From: Cucumis sativus
Lineage: Eukaryota > Streptophyta > Magnoliopsida > Cucurbitales > Cucurbitaceae
Direction: 5' to 3'
Length of the DNA: 64,000 nt
NCBI RefSeq assembly: GCF_000004075.3
Contig: NC_026657.2
Span: 40,348,732 to 40,412,731 of the forward strand
Shown here: positions 22,211 through 33,596 of the stretch, piece by piece
Layout: the number at the start of each line of letters is the position of its first letter
Numbering within the stretch: the stretch's first letter is position 1
Notes under the pieces: model-generated
Seen by the model: the letters and a program-made list of their open reading frames with translations, nothing else
What the model was told of the DNA's origin: nothing
The model's database searches: none
Program-made: the position numbers and the translations under genes

Positions 22211-25078
22211 AAAAGGAACCAAAAAGAAATTAAAAGGTGATTGAATTAGAGGAATTGTTAAATAAAGCTTCAAAAGAAAGGGTAATGAAAGTAGAGCAGA
22301 AAATTTGAAGTATTTAGGGGAATTAGAGAACTTTTTTTTAAATAATATAAATTTTGAAATATAAGTAAAAAATAAAGTAGATGAAAAACTATTAACAAAA
22401 ATAGATTTTTTAGACGAAATCGTGGACCATGAACTGGACTCCACATTTTTCATTTTTTCCTTATTTACATATATATATATACGTATGAGTTTCACACATT
22501 TTTTTTTCTCATTATATATATATTAATATTTAATTTCAAAAAAATATTTATTAAATTAACTTATTGATTTTCTTTTTTATTCTTTATATATATATAAATA
22601 TATTAAATATCTCAATCTCCCATCTTCAATATTTTTTATTGAATTCATCTTATCTTTTCTAATTTAATGTAATTATTTCTTAATCAGAAGTATGCATATA
22701 TTTTTTTTTCAATTTTCAATTTCTTTAAAACAAACACATATTATTAACAAAATATGTTATTAAAAAAATTAAAATAGTAACAATAATAATAGAGAAGTTG
22801 AACTTACTCCAAAATAACAATAGTAACAATTGAAACCACCAATGCACATTAATCATGTGAGTAATTGAATAAAAAAATTTAATGTTTATGACAAAAGGAC
22901 AAATAAAAAGAATAGTAAAATAATTTAAAGTTGATTTCAATTACAAATTAGATTTAAAAAACTTAACTAATAATTGTCTGTTACAAATTATGGTAAACTT
23001 GCAAGCCTCTTAATTATTATTTTAATTCTTCTAATATATTTTTTAATAACATATCTTTTGTAATATGTGTTTTTAATTAAAAATTGGAAAGAAAAAAATA
23101 TGTATAATCTTGATTAAAAAATAATTAATTAAATTAAAAAAAGATTAATTTAATAAAAAATTGAAGACTGAGTCTAAGATATTTAATATATATATAAAGA
23201 AAAAAAGAAAAAATTAATTCGATAAAAAAAGTTATTTTTAGAATTTGAATAATTAATATATCTATATAATATGAAAAAGAAGAATGGGTAAGACTCACTC
23301 ATAATATATATAAATAACAATAAAAATAAGAAAGTGTGAAGTCCGAATAATATATATATATAAATAAGAAAGTATGGAAGCCGTACCATCTAACCTATTT
23401 TTGTTGATAGTTTTCCATTTATCCTAATTTTTATATATGTTTCAAAATTCACATTATTGAAATGAGTAACATAACATTGTTATACCTTATATTTTAAAAG
23501 AATTCGGAATTGGAACGAGTAACATAACTTTAGGAGAAGAGTGTTGTACCTTTGGTATAAGTATTTCATAATGAAACCAAAAGGCAAAGATATGTTTGTA
23601 CACTCGACCATCATCAAACTTTCATCTCTCCTATCATTAATGATCATACCATATGTAGTATTTACAATTATAGCAGCCAAACTAAAAAAGTTGGTTTTTT
23701 AGCTTTAACTAATTGCCACAGAGAGATTTTTTTTTTTTTTTCCTTTCTTCAATGTAGTTTTCTCTCTTTCTAATTCTTTTTTCTTTGTTTGATTTATATA
23801 ATTTTAACTATATTTATTTCTATTTAGAAAAACAAAATTAAAAACTAAGGTTTTTCTTTTAAAAAAAAAGTTGAGTTATTTTTAATAATACTTTTTCTTT
23901 TTTCAACAAATATTATTTTATTTGTTAGATTCAATTTTTTTTACTCATTTTTGTTTAATTATTTTTAACTTTTAGTAGTGAAATATGCTTTTATTTTTTA
24001 ATTTATAAATTAGTCAAGTCACGAAATCTCGACTATTGTTTTATTTATAACATTTTTAAAATATTGGTTTGTGAATATTGTTTTATTTATAGCTTTTTTC
24101 AAATAATGTTTGGTGACTATTGTTTTATATACAACTTTTCCAAATATTGTTTGGTGACTTTTGTTTTACACTAATCATCATCAACCACCTCTAATCACCA
24201 TCCATGATTGTTAGTCAGCTCCTATCAAAACCTCAACAAAATATTTTTTATTATAATTTACAATATTTATCCAGTTGTAATAAAAAACATTAAAATTTTA
24301 TTCTTGACAAACTCTTAGACTATAAGAACATTGCGGTTATACTGAATTAATTCACTTCATCATAGTTGTAGAAGTTTTACTTTATATTTAAACTAATTAT
24401 AATTTATTAGCTATTTTAGCCATATTAATTCATGAAAAAAACAACTAATAAACTCAAGTTGGAGAAAATATACCGGTTGAAAAAAAAACATTAACCATAA
24501 TTTAAAATATTCTTTAAAAAGAACCATCAATTTTTAATTTAGTTTTCCTAAATACAAAGAATTTTTTTAAAAAAAAAAAAGACAAAAAGAAGAAGAAAAA
24601 CAATTCTACTTATCAAATTATTTTCAAAAGTGCCCCTTTACCAAACTTTTTTATCCTTCAAAACTGCTATATTTTTCCAATTAAGCCTTAGTTTAACAAT
24701 CTAACTTTGTGATTTCCAAGGGACATGATACTCATTTCCAAGTTCTTTTATGCCAATTTTCAACAACTCAGCATAAGATCTAGAAATTTTCTTTATAATT
24801 AGGTAAAAAAATAATCTAAAAAAATGTAAAAAGTAAAACTTGAACGAGAGTTGGAAGCAAAACTACCACCAAACATAACGTACTAATACTATGTCAGTTA
24901 TATATATATAAATAAAGAGCATGAAGTTGAATGACTCCATGAACGCGTATAGTAAATCTACTGTATTTGAATCAAGTTGGTTCCTCCACTCTTTACATGA
25001 AAAAAGTCTTTTAATTTAAAAACTCGAGTACAGCTATACTTCAGTATCTCTTTGGCGGATACTAGCTAATCCTTAAAA
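22211..25078. other. AT-rich intergenic DNA, no gene seen
   Basis: Long A/T runs, TA microsatellites (for example 22469-22480 and 23350-23363) and stops in all frames. No gene, RNA or mobile-element terminus could be supported. Confidence 0.6.
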
Positions 25079-25690
25079 ATTAAAGCAATCAAGGACTAGT
25101 CCATCCATTTTCAGTAAAAAAGGTCCAAACTCCAATCTTTCCTTGGTCTAGCCTCTTTCTACCAGAAATTTTAACACTATAGTTGCTCCTTCAACAAACA
25201 GTTACAAAAAAAGTTGGAATCAAACTTTAGATAGTTTTACTCTCTTAATCCAAGTTGGTGTCACCTCCAGTTTTGGCTTACCTGATTTTTCTAAACCATT
25301 TGAACTAATGACAGATGCTAATGGCATAGGAATTGGAGCAGTTCTGTCCAAAGACTGCCAAGTTCTTTTTAGTGAAAAGCTAAGTGATCCGACAAAAAAG
25401 GGGTAAGATATCAGCTGGAAGTGGAACTTTATTCTCTAGATCGAGCTCTTCATCAATGGGAATACTATCTGATTTGGGAAGAATTTATCATCCTCAATAA
25501 TCATTATTCTTTGAAATCTTTACATTCCTATAAGGATCGGTCGCATGTATGCTAGATGGAATTCTTTCATCCATAAATTTGACTTTGTGATTAACCATAC
25601 TCCGAGTTATTCCAAATAGAACTATTGGTTTGATGTATTGAGTAATACAATCTCCAAAGTTTAAGAATACAGATTGATTGTCTCCTTTCA
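25079..25690 (+). pseudogene. decayed Ty3/gypsy RT-RNase H fragment
   Basis: Read across several frames and stops, the plus strand gives the RT C-terminus (KAIKD, then SFLGLASFY at about 25135-25160, then NFNTIVAP) followed by RNase H (LPDFSKPFELMTDANGIGIG from about 25280, AVLSKD, FSEKL, RALHQWEYYLIWEEFI, HYSLKSLHS). This order is diagnostic of gypsy pol. Stops, frame changes and missing residues show an old, inactive copy. No LTR, integrase or other part lies nearby, and the sequence differs from the Tat element in this window. Confidence 0.85.
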
Positions 25691-26196
25691 AAATATTAAT
25701 TCACAAAAAGACAGTTCTTTAGAAACAACTTTTGAACCGCACACCCAAACAAAGTTCTCAAAAATGGCCTTTCTCAAGGTGGGTGGGGCAAAATGGTCCT
25801 CCTGAGAGAAGCAAAAGGGAATAATGATACATTACAGTACCTTCTACCCTACAAATTTGCCGCCATGGAAGTAGTTTACACGCCCTTAAACAAATACTTC
25901 GCTCAATTAATTCATGGCAGCCATACAACACAGCAAAAGCATAATAATTATGGACTTTGAATATTGATTGCTAAACTTGTTACCTGTTCTGATGATTCTT
26001 TTTCCTATTAAGCTTCTATTCCGTCTCTTAACATGTACCTGAACGAGCTCCATGTCATAAAACTACTGCCTTTGGGTCTGCGTGTAGTTTAATTATATTT
26101 CAAAGTCAAGAAGTTGATCAGATGACAATGATGGAGCAAAAAATATTTTAAAAAAAACTATAACAGGAAGCATATCTTTTTGTGTAAAAGATCATT
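25691..26196. other. 3' flank of the Man1-like gene, no separate feature seen
   Basis: Lies immediately downstream of the Man1-like stop codon. It should include that gene's 3' UTR and polyadenylation site, but I cannot place the cleavage site. No other gene is visible. Confidence 0.5.
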
Positions 26197-29100
26197 TCAC
26201 GACTCACTGTTTTCTATTTTATGATACATTGGGTCAGGATTTACTCCTATTGCCTTCCAGAAATTGGATTTGCTGGCGGAATTGGATTTGCTGGCCAGTT
26301 TCTTTTTCATTGAAGAGCTCAAAGAGCCTTCCACTGTTCAACAGAATCATGGACATTAGAATGTAGTGGCGATAGAAAGAGATAGGGGGGAGCATTGGTC
26401 AAATCAGTTTTTTGACCAAACCGTCACTGAAACGACTATGGTCAGATTAGTAAATGATCAAACCGACTCCAACAATGAAATACAAATCGACCATTGTTCA
26501 GTCGATTAGTCAGTTTAGGTCAATTTAGGTTTTAAATCTTTTTAAAAAATATCATCTGTTTGGATTTTTTTCCAAACCGACACCGACTGAATCCCTCCTC
26601 ATCTCCGACCAAACCACCTTCAGTTCGGTCGATTAGCTAGGTTTTTCGGTCTATCATGCTCACCCCTAGAAAGAGATAGCAGAACAAATACCGTATCCCT
26701 CAACCAGATGCAAAGGTGTGTCTTACTGGCACAGTGAGCCTCTAACATTCCTTTTAGTGCTTCTAATAAGCTTAAATAGATCAATTTTACTCCTATTTTC
26801 GACTTTGACCTCCCAAATATATTGGTTTTTCGTTTCTTGTTTTTGATATTCTGTTCTTAACTCTTGACTTGAAAAGTTATGTTTTAGTGTCTCAAGGATT
26901 GTGAAGACCTATTTTAGTCCTCATCGCTAACATTTTTAAATGTTCAACAACAACCCAAATCCAGTTGGAAATTCAATACTAATCTCCACTGCAGTGCACG
27001 CGACTTAAAAATGTTTGTCCATATAAAGATTCACTAATTAGGATTTGGCATACATCATAATCTAGAAACATACGTGTTTTTAAGATTTCATCTCATGTGG
27101 GGTTGAAAATTCATTAAACATACATGTTGAGAAAGTAAGGATATCTCAAGCCCTTAACCACTATGCTAAACTCATGTTGGCAGGCATGCTAAACTATGCT
27201 AAACTCATGTTGGCAAGCCCTTAACCACTATGCTAAACTTCATCCGTTCACCACAATTTCATTTATAGATGAGAATGTTCCATTCTATATGAGTTAGAAA
27301 GAGAGATAAAGAAAAGGGCACTAATTTGATACCTTGCCATTCCCATACTTCTTTTCCATCACCCTTCACTAGTCTTGGGTAACGATCTATTCGTGAATCT
27401 TCCTGAACCAACTCTTCTACCTACATATAATGAATAAATTGTCAAGATTTATTTAAGAAAACAAACTTATAAAACGTCAATTAAAGTTATTTAAAAAATA
27501 ATAACAAATAAATTTTATTGAACTCGTGTGTGGTAAAAAAGTACAAGGGAAAGCATCAAGAATGAAGTGACTGTAAATTGCCATGTGTAGAGGGCGAGCA
27601 GAATGTGTGGTCTTCTTATTCATGTAGTTCATTAGCATAGCATAGGATTGCATATAATTACTTGATTTCCAAATAGCAATTGCTACAGCCAAATAGAACC
27701 TACTTAACAGAATAAATCTCGTAATGAATCAAGAAATTATGTCATCTAAAGTTGTGATATGAAAAAATACAAGGAATTTTAGTTAGGTTTCAACGCGACC
27801 TAAGTAGTATAGCAAACTTTGAAGCCCAAACATTCAGAACTCCACCAATCAGATTGTTATTTCAGATAAATGTTTAGCATTTAAAACATATGATGCAATA
27901 CAAAACAAGATGATGAAATAATTTATGACTTGATAGCTCTTAAGAAGCAAGTCAAATTGTTCTTCACCTCTAAGATGAGATATATAAATTCAAAATAAAA
28001 TAAGACAAGAGGAGTGTCATAGAGGGACATGATACCTTCTTCCATAACAAAGGATTCCTCCTCTCTCGTGGCAAAAGAAGATGGTCACGTAACCTAGAAG
28101 CAACAACCCATGATTCACATTGACCGCTGTTTCTAGTTGACGTTAAAGCATTTTCCTCAAGTATTTCGCAAACCTGTGAGGAAGATAGAGAAAGTACCGC
28201 TAAAATGGAAAAATCTACATAAATGACTTTGTACTTGCAAAATATTTACACCTATTTTCTTGACAATAGAAGACGTTCTTAATAATATAAAACAAAAACT
28301 TTAAGGAAATAAATATAAAAAGGTTTCGTGCCTTCAATAACCTCAATACAATAAACTTCAAAAAATAATCTTGTTTGGAAATCAAGTGCATACTAAAATT
28401 CCTTTGGGGTTGTTTGATGAGGTTGTTCGGTGTTTGTTGTGCACAAAATAGAAATGGTAGAGTTGGAGAAGGGAAAAATTATCTGCCATGCTTTCTTTAT
28501 CATTTTGCGGACATTTGGCTTGAGAAGAATAATAACATAGTTAGAGAGGTTAAGAGATCTTGTGAGGTCTCAGAGGAAACTTAGTTTAATGCCTCATTGT
28601 GGCCATTCATCACTAAGGTCTTTTTGTAATTATGAGCTTGGTCTTTTTCTGGGATATAGTCCTTTTCTATAGTTAAGATCAAGCTTTATATATATTTTTT
28701 GTGTGTGTGTGTGTGTGTGTGGGTGGGGGGGGGGGGGGGGGGGTCGGTTTCTTTTGTATACTCTTGCGTGGCCTTTAATGTCGAAACTGTGGTTTCTTAT
28801 CTTGTCTCACCAAAAAAAGAAAAGAAGAAAAAGAATCTAAAGTTCATTTGTTTGTTTGTTTTTTTTAATAGAAATGGCAGCTTTCATGAATGGAAAAAAT
28901 GAAAGAATACAAGGTTATAAAAAAGAACCAGTCCCCCCTTTAAAGAAGGGAGATCCAGCTAAGAATAATGTTTTCTATTCTAAGTTTCATTTGTGGAAAG
29001 GTCTTTTATTTGACTGTGTAGTATGTTAACAAAGTTAATCAGATAATGCATGTTTTGAGGACAAAATTTCGGCTTGAAATAGGAACCAACCCAACGACAA

Positions 29101-31112
29101 GACAAAACCAGCAAAGAAAAATTATTACGCAAAAAATAAAATAGAAAAGGTCATAATACCTGGTTGTACAGATCTTCAGCTCTATTTGTTAGGTATTGTC
29201 TTCGGTAAAGTTTCCATAGTAACCATGTGCATCCCACAAGCTGTACATCTCAATGTCATCAACTAACTTCAACATATTGTAAAACCTAATCAGTTCAAAG
29301 CTCCCTTGTAGAGTAGAATACCAGTAAGAAAACTGGCAAAACAACAAAAGCATGCTGCAAAACCCAGTGACGAATACGGCAAGTAAAAGGCTTGTAACTT
29401 TCAGCTAGCAGATCTGGGCATTTCAATTCCTTGATCCTACACAAGGAGGATGCAAAGAAATTCAATCAAATGATACACTGTTTCCACTGAACTTCAAGTT
29501 TTATACAAAATATTGAAAAGCATACCCGAGAGAATTTTGTCGTGTTTGAAGTAATCCACCAATAGTTTCCAAGGCCTTGCTCTTTGCATACATAAGGGTA
29601 GTGTTGTCAGAGCCAATACTTTCCACCAGCTCTTTACCATCTAGATCATCCCATATATCATTCTCTTTAACCTAGCAAAAAATACTCGGTCCTTTCAATT
29701 CAAAGCTGCAACTAAATTTCAGCCATTAACTCTAACAATTAACAGAAAGAAATTCATTCATCACGACAAACTAAAAAGGGGCAAGGCTAGAGAGACTTAT
29801 AAGAGGAAATAAATACAAAAGTAAAACTTTGTTAGGGACATTGAGATAACAAACCCAAACTATCCCAATTCCATCGCATAAGAACTTAGCATTTGCTTCA
29901 CAGAGGTGAGATTCTAGCCATTCTGACTGCAAGAATGAGATAAAGTGTGAAATTTGAGTCTTTGACAAATAAAAAGTGGACAAAGAGGATTCCAACTACA
30001 AGAGAAAAAATCTCTATACGTACAAGTTTATTAACTGCTTCATTGATTACTCCATCTTCTATACACAATCTTCCATGCTTTCTATAACCATGAAGGCATT
30101 CCAACTTACCATCACGGCATTCTCCATGCCTTGGACAAGGCTCACAAACATCTGAAATTAGTTACATTACATGATTTTGGTAAGAAGTATGGAACCATCA
30201 AATGGGAACCAAAATAATGAATACCAACAGATCGCTCCAAATGAAACTAGTTACATCGCTTTTACATTCAACTCGGAGAATATAAATAACAAAAACAGAA
30301 TGTTATGAAAAGCAAACATTAGGGTAAAAGAAAAAGGGCCTTTAAGTATTTACAGAAAAACAATCGATGAAATCAGAACAAAGAAGAGACAGAATAACTT
30401 CTAATTGTATATCACCTCAAGATAACATGACAGATGAACATTTAATTTCCTTTCCACGATAAAACGGCTAAAGATAGACATAAACAAGCAGCGGCAATTT
30501 GATTCTATAGCCGCCCAAGCCAATTACTTCCAAGTTCCAGCATAACAAAATGTACTACCTCATGCCGACATTGTCCTTAAAAACATTCATTTCATGCGAC
30601 TGGAAATCATTGTTGGCAAAAGAAAGAAAGAAAAACTAAATACAAATGTGTAAAAGTGAGCGAAAAGATGTATCTTAATTATGAATAACATTACTTCATA
30701 AATAACGAACATATACTACACATCGTTGAAATTTTCATTTCCAATTTCCTCATCTACGATTTTCTAAAACACTAAACACACAAACACAAGAAACAAAACA
30801 ATGCCAAGACTTACCAGAAATAAAATCCGAAGAATCAGCGTCGGTGTCACAGAAAGGGATGGGATGGCGACTTGAAAGTCTAGATACGAAGAAGTTACAG
30901 CTCACAAAAACAAAGCAGGCGATGATAAGTACAGTAATGAGCGCAGCAAGATCATCCTTCGAGGGGAAGAAATCGCGAGGCGGTTCCTTGATAGACTTCA
31001 GCAACAACGAAGAAGATGAAACAGAGGAATCGACGCCAGAACCAGAACCAGAACCGACATCAGAATTCGGGTTACGCTTGACTTTCGTTCGCTTCTTCGG
31101 AGTTGAAGACAT
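26197..31112 (-). CDS. Man1/Src1 C-terminal-domain membrane protein (400 aa, 9 exons)
   Basis: Exons: 31112-30815, 30151-30024, 29926-29855, 29671-29526, 29436-29322, 29240-29160, 28173-28036, 27420-27333, 26333-26197. All introns are GT-AG and the total is 1203 bp. The protein has a Ser/Gly-rich N-terminus with a basic KKRTKVKR stretch. A membrane segment follows (about 55-76), then a Cys-rich EGF-like stretch (CEPCPRHGEC, about 102-111). The region NAKFLCDGIGIVW leads to a second membrane segment (about 239-262), and a C-terminal domain contains ESWVVASRLRDHLLLPRERR and DRYPRLVKGDGKEVWEW. This is the Man1-Src1 C-terminal (MSC) module of inner nuclear membrane proteins such as LEM2, MAN1 and yeast Heh/Src1. 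No LEM domain is present, as in plant members. The likely location is the nuclear envelope or ER (inference). Introns hold a MITE and LINE pieces. I recall an Arabidopsis homologue near AT5G46560, which needs checking. Confidence 0.9.
26383..26668. mobile_element. hAT-type MITE (286 bp) in the last intron of the Man1-like gene
   Basis: Termini are inverted: TAGGGGGGAGCAT on the left and, read inward from the right, TAGGGGTGAGCAT (12 of 13 identical). An 8-bp duplication GAAAGAGA flanks it at 26375-26382 and 26669-26676, the size typical of hAT transposons. The interior has no reading frame but many ACCGAC/GGTCGG-like subterminal motifs. It lies 49 bp from the acceptor side of exon 9. Confidence 0.85.
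27149..27240. repeat. small duplication in intron 8 of the Man1-like gene
   Basis: CCCTTAACCACTATGCTAAA appears twice, and CTATGCTAAACTCATGTTGG appears twice, in overlapping order. This indicates a local tandem duplication. Confidence 0.7.
28375..28825 (+). mobile_element. LINE 3' fragment, antisense in intron 6 of the Man1-like gene
   Basis: The plus strand reads a typical plant LINE C-terminus: ADIWLEKNNNIV, then, after a stop, FNASLWPFITKVF, matching the W-x-WLERNNR and FNASLW motifs at the end of plant LINE reverse transcriptases. A non-coding tail ends in an A-rich tract near 28810. The piece is short and carries stops, so it is a 5'-truncated dead insertion. Confidence 0.7.
28700..28743. 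repeat. (GT)n microsatellite running into a G tract
   Basis: About 11 GT units are followed by GGTG and a run of about 17 G. It lies within the LINE-derived tail. Long G runs are prone to length errors in sequencing. Confidence 0.95.
28841..28990 (-). mobile_element. second LINE 3' end, opposite orientation
   Basis: On the minus strand this reads a LINE-like end: an AAAGGGGGGACTGGTTC block, then CTTGTATTCTTTCATTTTTT, ATGAAAG and an A-rich tail (the T-run at 28859-28866 on the plus strand). It faces the LINE fragment at 28375-28825 tail to tail. Confidence 0.5.
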
Positions 31113-33296
31113 GGATCAACGTAGTTAGTTCTTCAGGCCTGCCTTCTCTCGCCAGCAGCAACCTTCTTTCCTTTGTTTTTGGTTTTCGAATGGTTATATG
31201 TGATTTTCTTTTAAGAGTGCCCCCGAGTATATCGAGAAAATTACGGAGTTTAATCTCTTAAGTTTCGTGGTTTAATGTTTATTTGTTGCTTAGGTCTCGA
31301 AAATCACATTCATCATGAATGTTCTAAGAAACTCTTTTTTGTTTAATTTTTTAAAAAAATGTTTAAAATATACTTAACAATTTATTTTGAATAACTCACC
31401 ACGCTCTTTTTTCTTCAAAATAACTCATTTTTAAAACTAAACACATGAAAATGTAATTTTAACACATTTTTAAATTGTCCATTTCAATCTTTAAATTCTC
31501 TTTTCATGTTAATGTCGAAGATAAAATTGAAAACCGAGGAAGTGTATCTTTCAAACCAGACCAATTTTACGTAACTGTTAGTTGACAGCAAGCTAAGATA
31601 AAAAATCGTTAATGCGCATCAAGGATCGAGATCGAGAAACGTAATTGAGTAATTGAGGATCGTAGATGTATTACATTGACCAAGATCTAGAGATGATACT
31701 CCAAAAAAAATGGAAATCGAGATGAGATACAAGTTGCTTGCTGACTGCTGAACACATTTGTGTATGGACAATTGGGTAACTTCACACAAAACTAACAGAA
31801 GACCATTCATCATCACAAGCAACTAAAGAAAATTTCCGCAAGAAAATTTATATTCAAACTTTAATTTGATTATATCCTAAATCATAGTATGTGTTATCAA
31901 CCAATTTTTATTTTTTGCTTAACGTGATTGTGCTTAATTTTCTTTCAAAGAGAAACGTGTTAATAAATATGCAGAAAATTCAAAATGTCATATTGCTTTA
32001 GAATCAAGGGTTGTTATACAAGAAAAAAAAGACATTATTTTGAAGTAAATAAATGGTTTGATTTTACCACTCAAATTGCATAAAATACCTCTGCTCCTAT
32101 ATTTTAACTCTATGAGTGGAAAGATGGGTTATCTTTTTACCCATTAACTTGAACTTCTGGGTACTGAGTTAGAGTTATATTTAGTCCTTCTGGGTACTGA
32201 GTTGGAGTTATATTTTGTCCGTAGCCACCCTAAGCTAATAAGAAAGTGAAAAACCTATTGGGTGTTAAGTGTCTGATCACCTAATAGATGAGACATTAAT
32301 AGTCTCAAACGCAAAGCAATTCTAATGAAGTCTATGCAATGCCAACAAATTAGAGAACGAATGTGTTAATGAATCAAGACTACATCCAAATATACGTATA
32401 GAAACATAAATGATTAAAAGAATCAATAACTGATATCTTATTAGGTGCATCTTTCCTATCTACCACTTAACAAAACAAACTACCAAAAACATGGTAGTTT
32501 GTAAGAATCTTATTCGCTGTTGATTAAAACAAGTAGGTAACTCGGCGAGAATGCATCTTTTGTAAGATGGCAGAAACATCAATTACTAAATCTAAATTTC
32601 GAAGTCGGGTCAGAATCATGGTTTAGAGGGTTCTTTCTCACAGAATAGAAAAGCAAGATTTCATTGAGCAAAGGAAAAATTGGTTTTCACAAACAAGAAG
32701 CTTTCAATCTCTTATGGCCACACCATTACACACCAATCATACACTGGAATCATGGGTACTTGTTAAAATCACTTTTTTTTTCAGTACTTTCAATCACTCA
32801 AAGTTTTACATTAAAAAATGTAGTTTTCATATCATCCCCATTGGTTTGGAAGGATTGAAAGCATGTTTTACTGACAAGTTATTTTAACCATTCACTATTG
32901 CAAAATAACTAACCCCAGCATGCTTGAACTCTAAACCTGCCCTAAATTAAGAAATGGGGATAAATACTTGGTTGCCCCAAATCTCTAAATCAAAAGATGA
33001 ACAATTTCTACTACCAACAGATATGCGAATGCAAACGCAAATGCAGTAAATTTCTTTTTCAATTATCAAAAAGACGATTACGGATTGTGATCAGCAGAAA
33101 ATGGGAAAGGAATCCATGAAGAAAGAGAAAGAAGCAAGAATATTTAAAAAAAATCAGAAGACAACTAAAAAAGAAAAGTCAATTATATGCGAAAGGAAAA
33201 TCCAAAGTCTCCTCAACAAGGTCGTAATTCACAAAGCTTTCTCTGCTAGAATAATCGTTTATAAACTTTGAATTTAACTTACATTCTCAAGCATCC
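31113..33296. other. intergenic DNA between two minus-strand genes
   Basis: The region upstream of the Man1-like start (31113-31200) is the likely 5' UTR and promoter. The rest is AT-rich with no gene I recognise. Downstream of the 99-aa gene (about 33050-33296) is probably that gene's 3' UTR. Confidence 0.5.
32154..32220. repeat. 33-bp direct duplication
   Basis: CTTCTGGGTACTGAGTT followed by A/GGAGTTATATTT occurs at 32154 and 32187. It is a simple two-copy tandem duplication. Confidence 0.75.
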
Positions 33297-33596
33297 TCAG
33301 AAGACGACACGAAAAAGAGGCGCATTGGAGTCGCTTGCCGGCAGAATCTCCCAGCGGCAGGGCTCGAATTCGTCTGAGACAGGGCAGTAACCGGTGAGAG
33401 TGACCTTATCGGAGGAAGAGGAGACGGAGCCGAACTCGAAGATGGTGACAGAGGTATCTAGTCGGGGGACTTGGAGGGCGCCATTCAGACCGGGGACTTC
33501 GGCAGGCTGAGAGAGGTTCTTGGGAGGAGGCTGCGGGGGCTTGGAAGTGGAGTCGGATGGCGGAGATTGGCCTTTCCACCACGAGAGGAGACCCAT
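33297..33596 (-). CDS. small protein of unknown function (99 aa)
   Basis: A single-exon frame from a clear ATG (MGLLSWWKGQ) to TGA. The N-terminal half is Pro/Ser-rich (SKPPQPPPKN). The C-terminal half looks folded: VTIFEFGSVSSSSDKVTLTG, then YCPVSDEFEPCRWEILPA, ending PLFRVVF. Codon use and GC content stand out sharply from the AT-rich flanks, and the two Cys and the CRWEILPA stretch look conserved-protein-like. I believe related short plant proteins exist but cannot name a function. No signal peptide or membrane segment is visible. It lies in the same orientation as its neighbours and is well separated from them. Confidence 0.75.
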   Translation of the reverse strand: MGLLSWWKGQSPPSDSTSKPPQPPPKNLSQPAEVPGLNGALQVPRLDTSVTIFEFGSVSSSSDKVTLTGYCPVSDEFEPCRWEILPASDSNAPLFRVVF

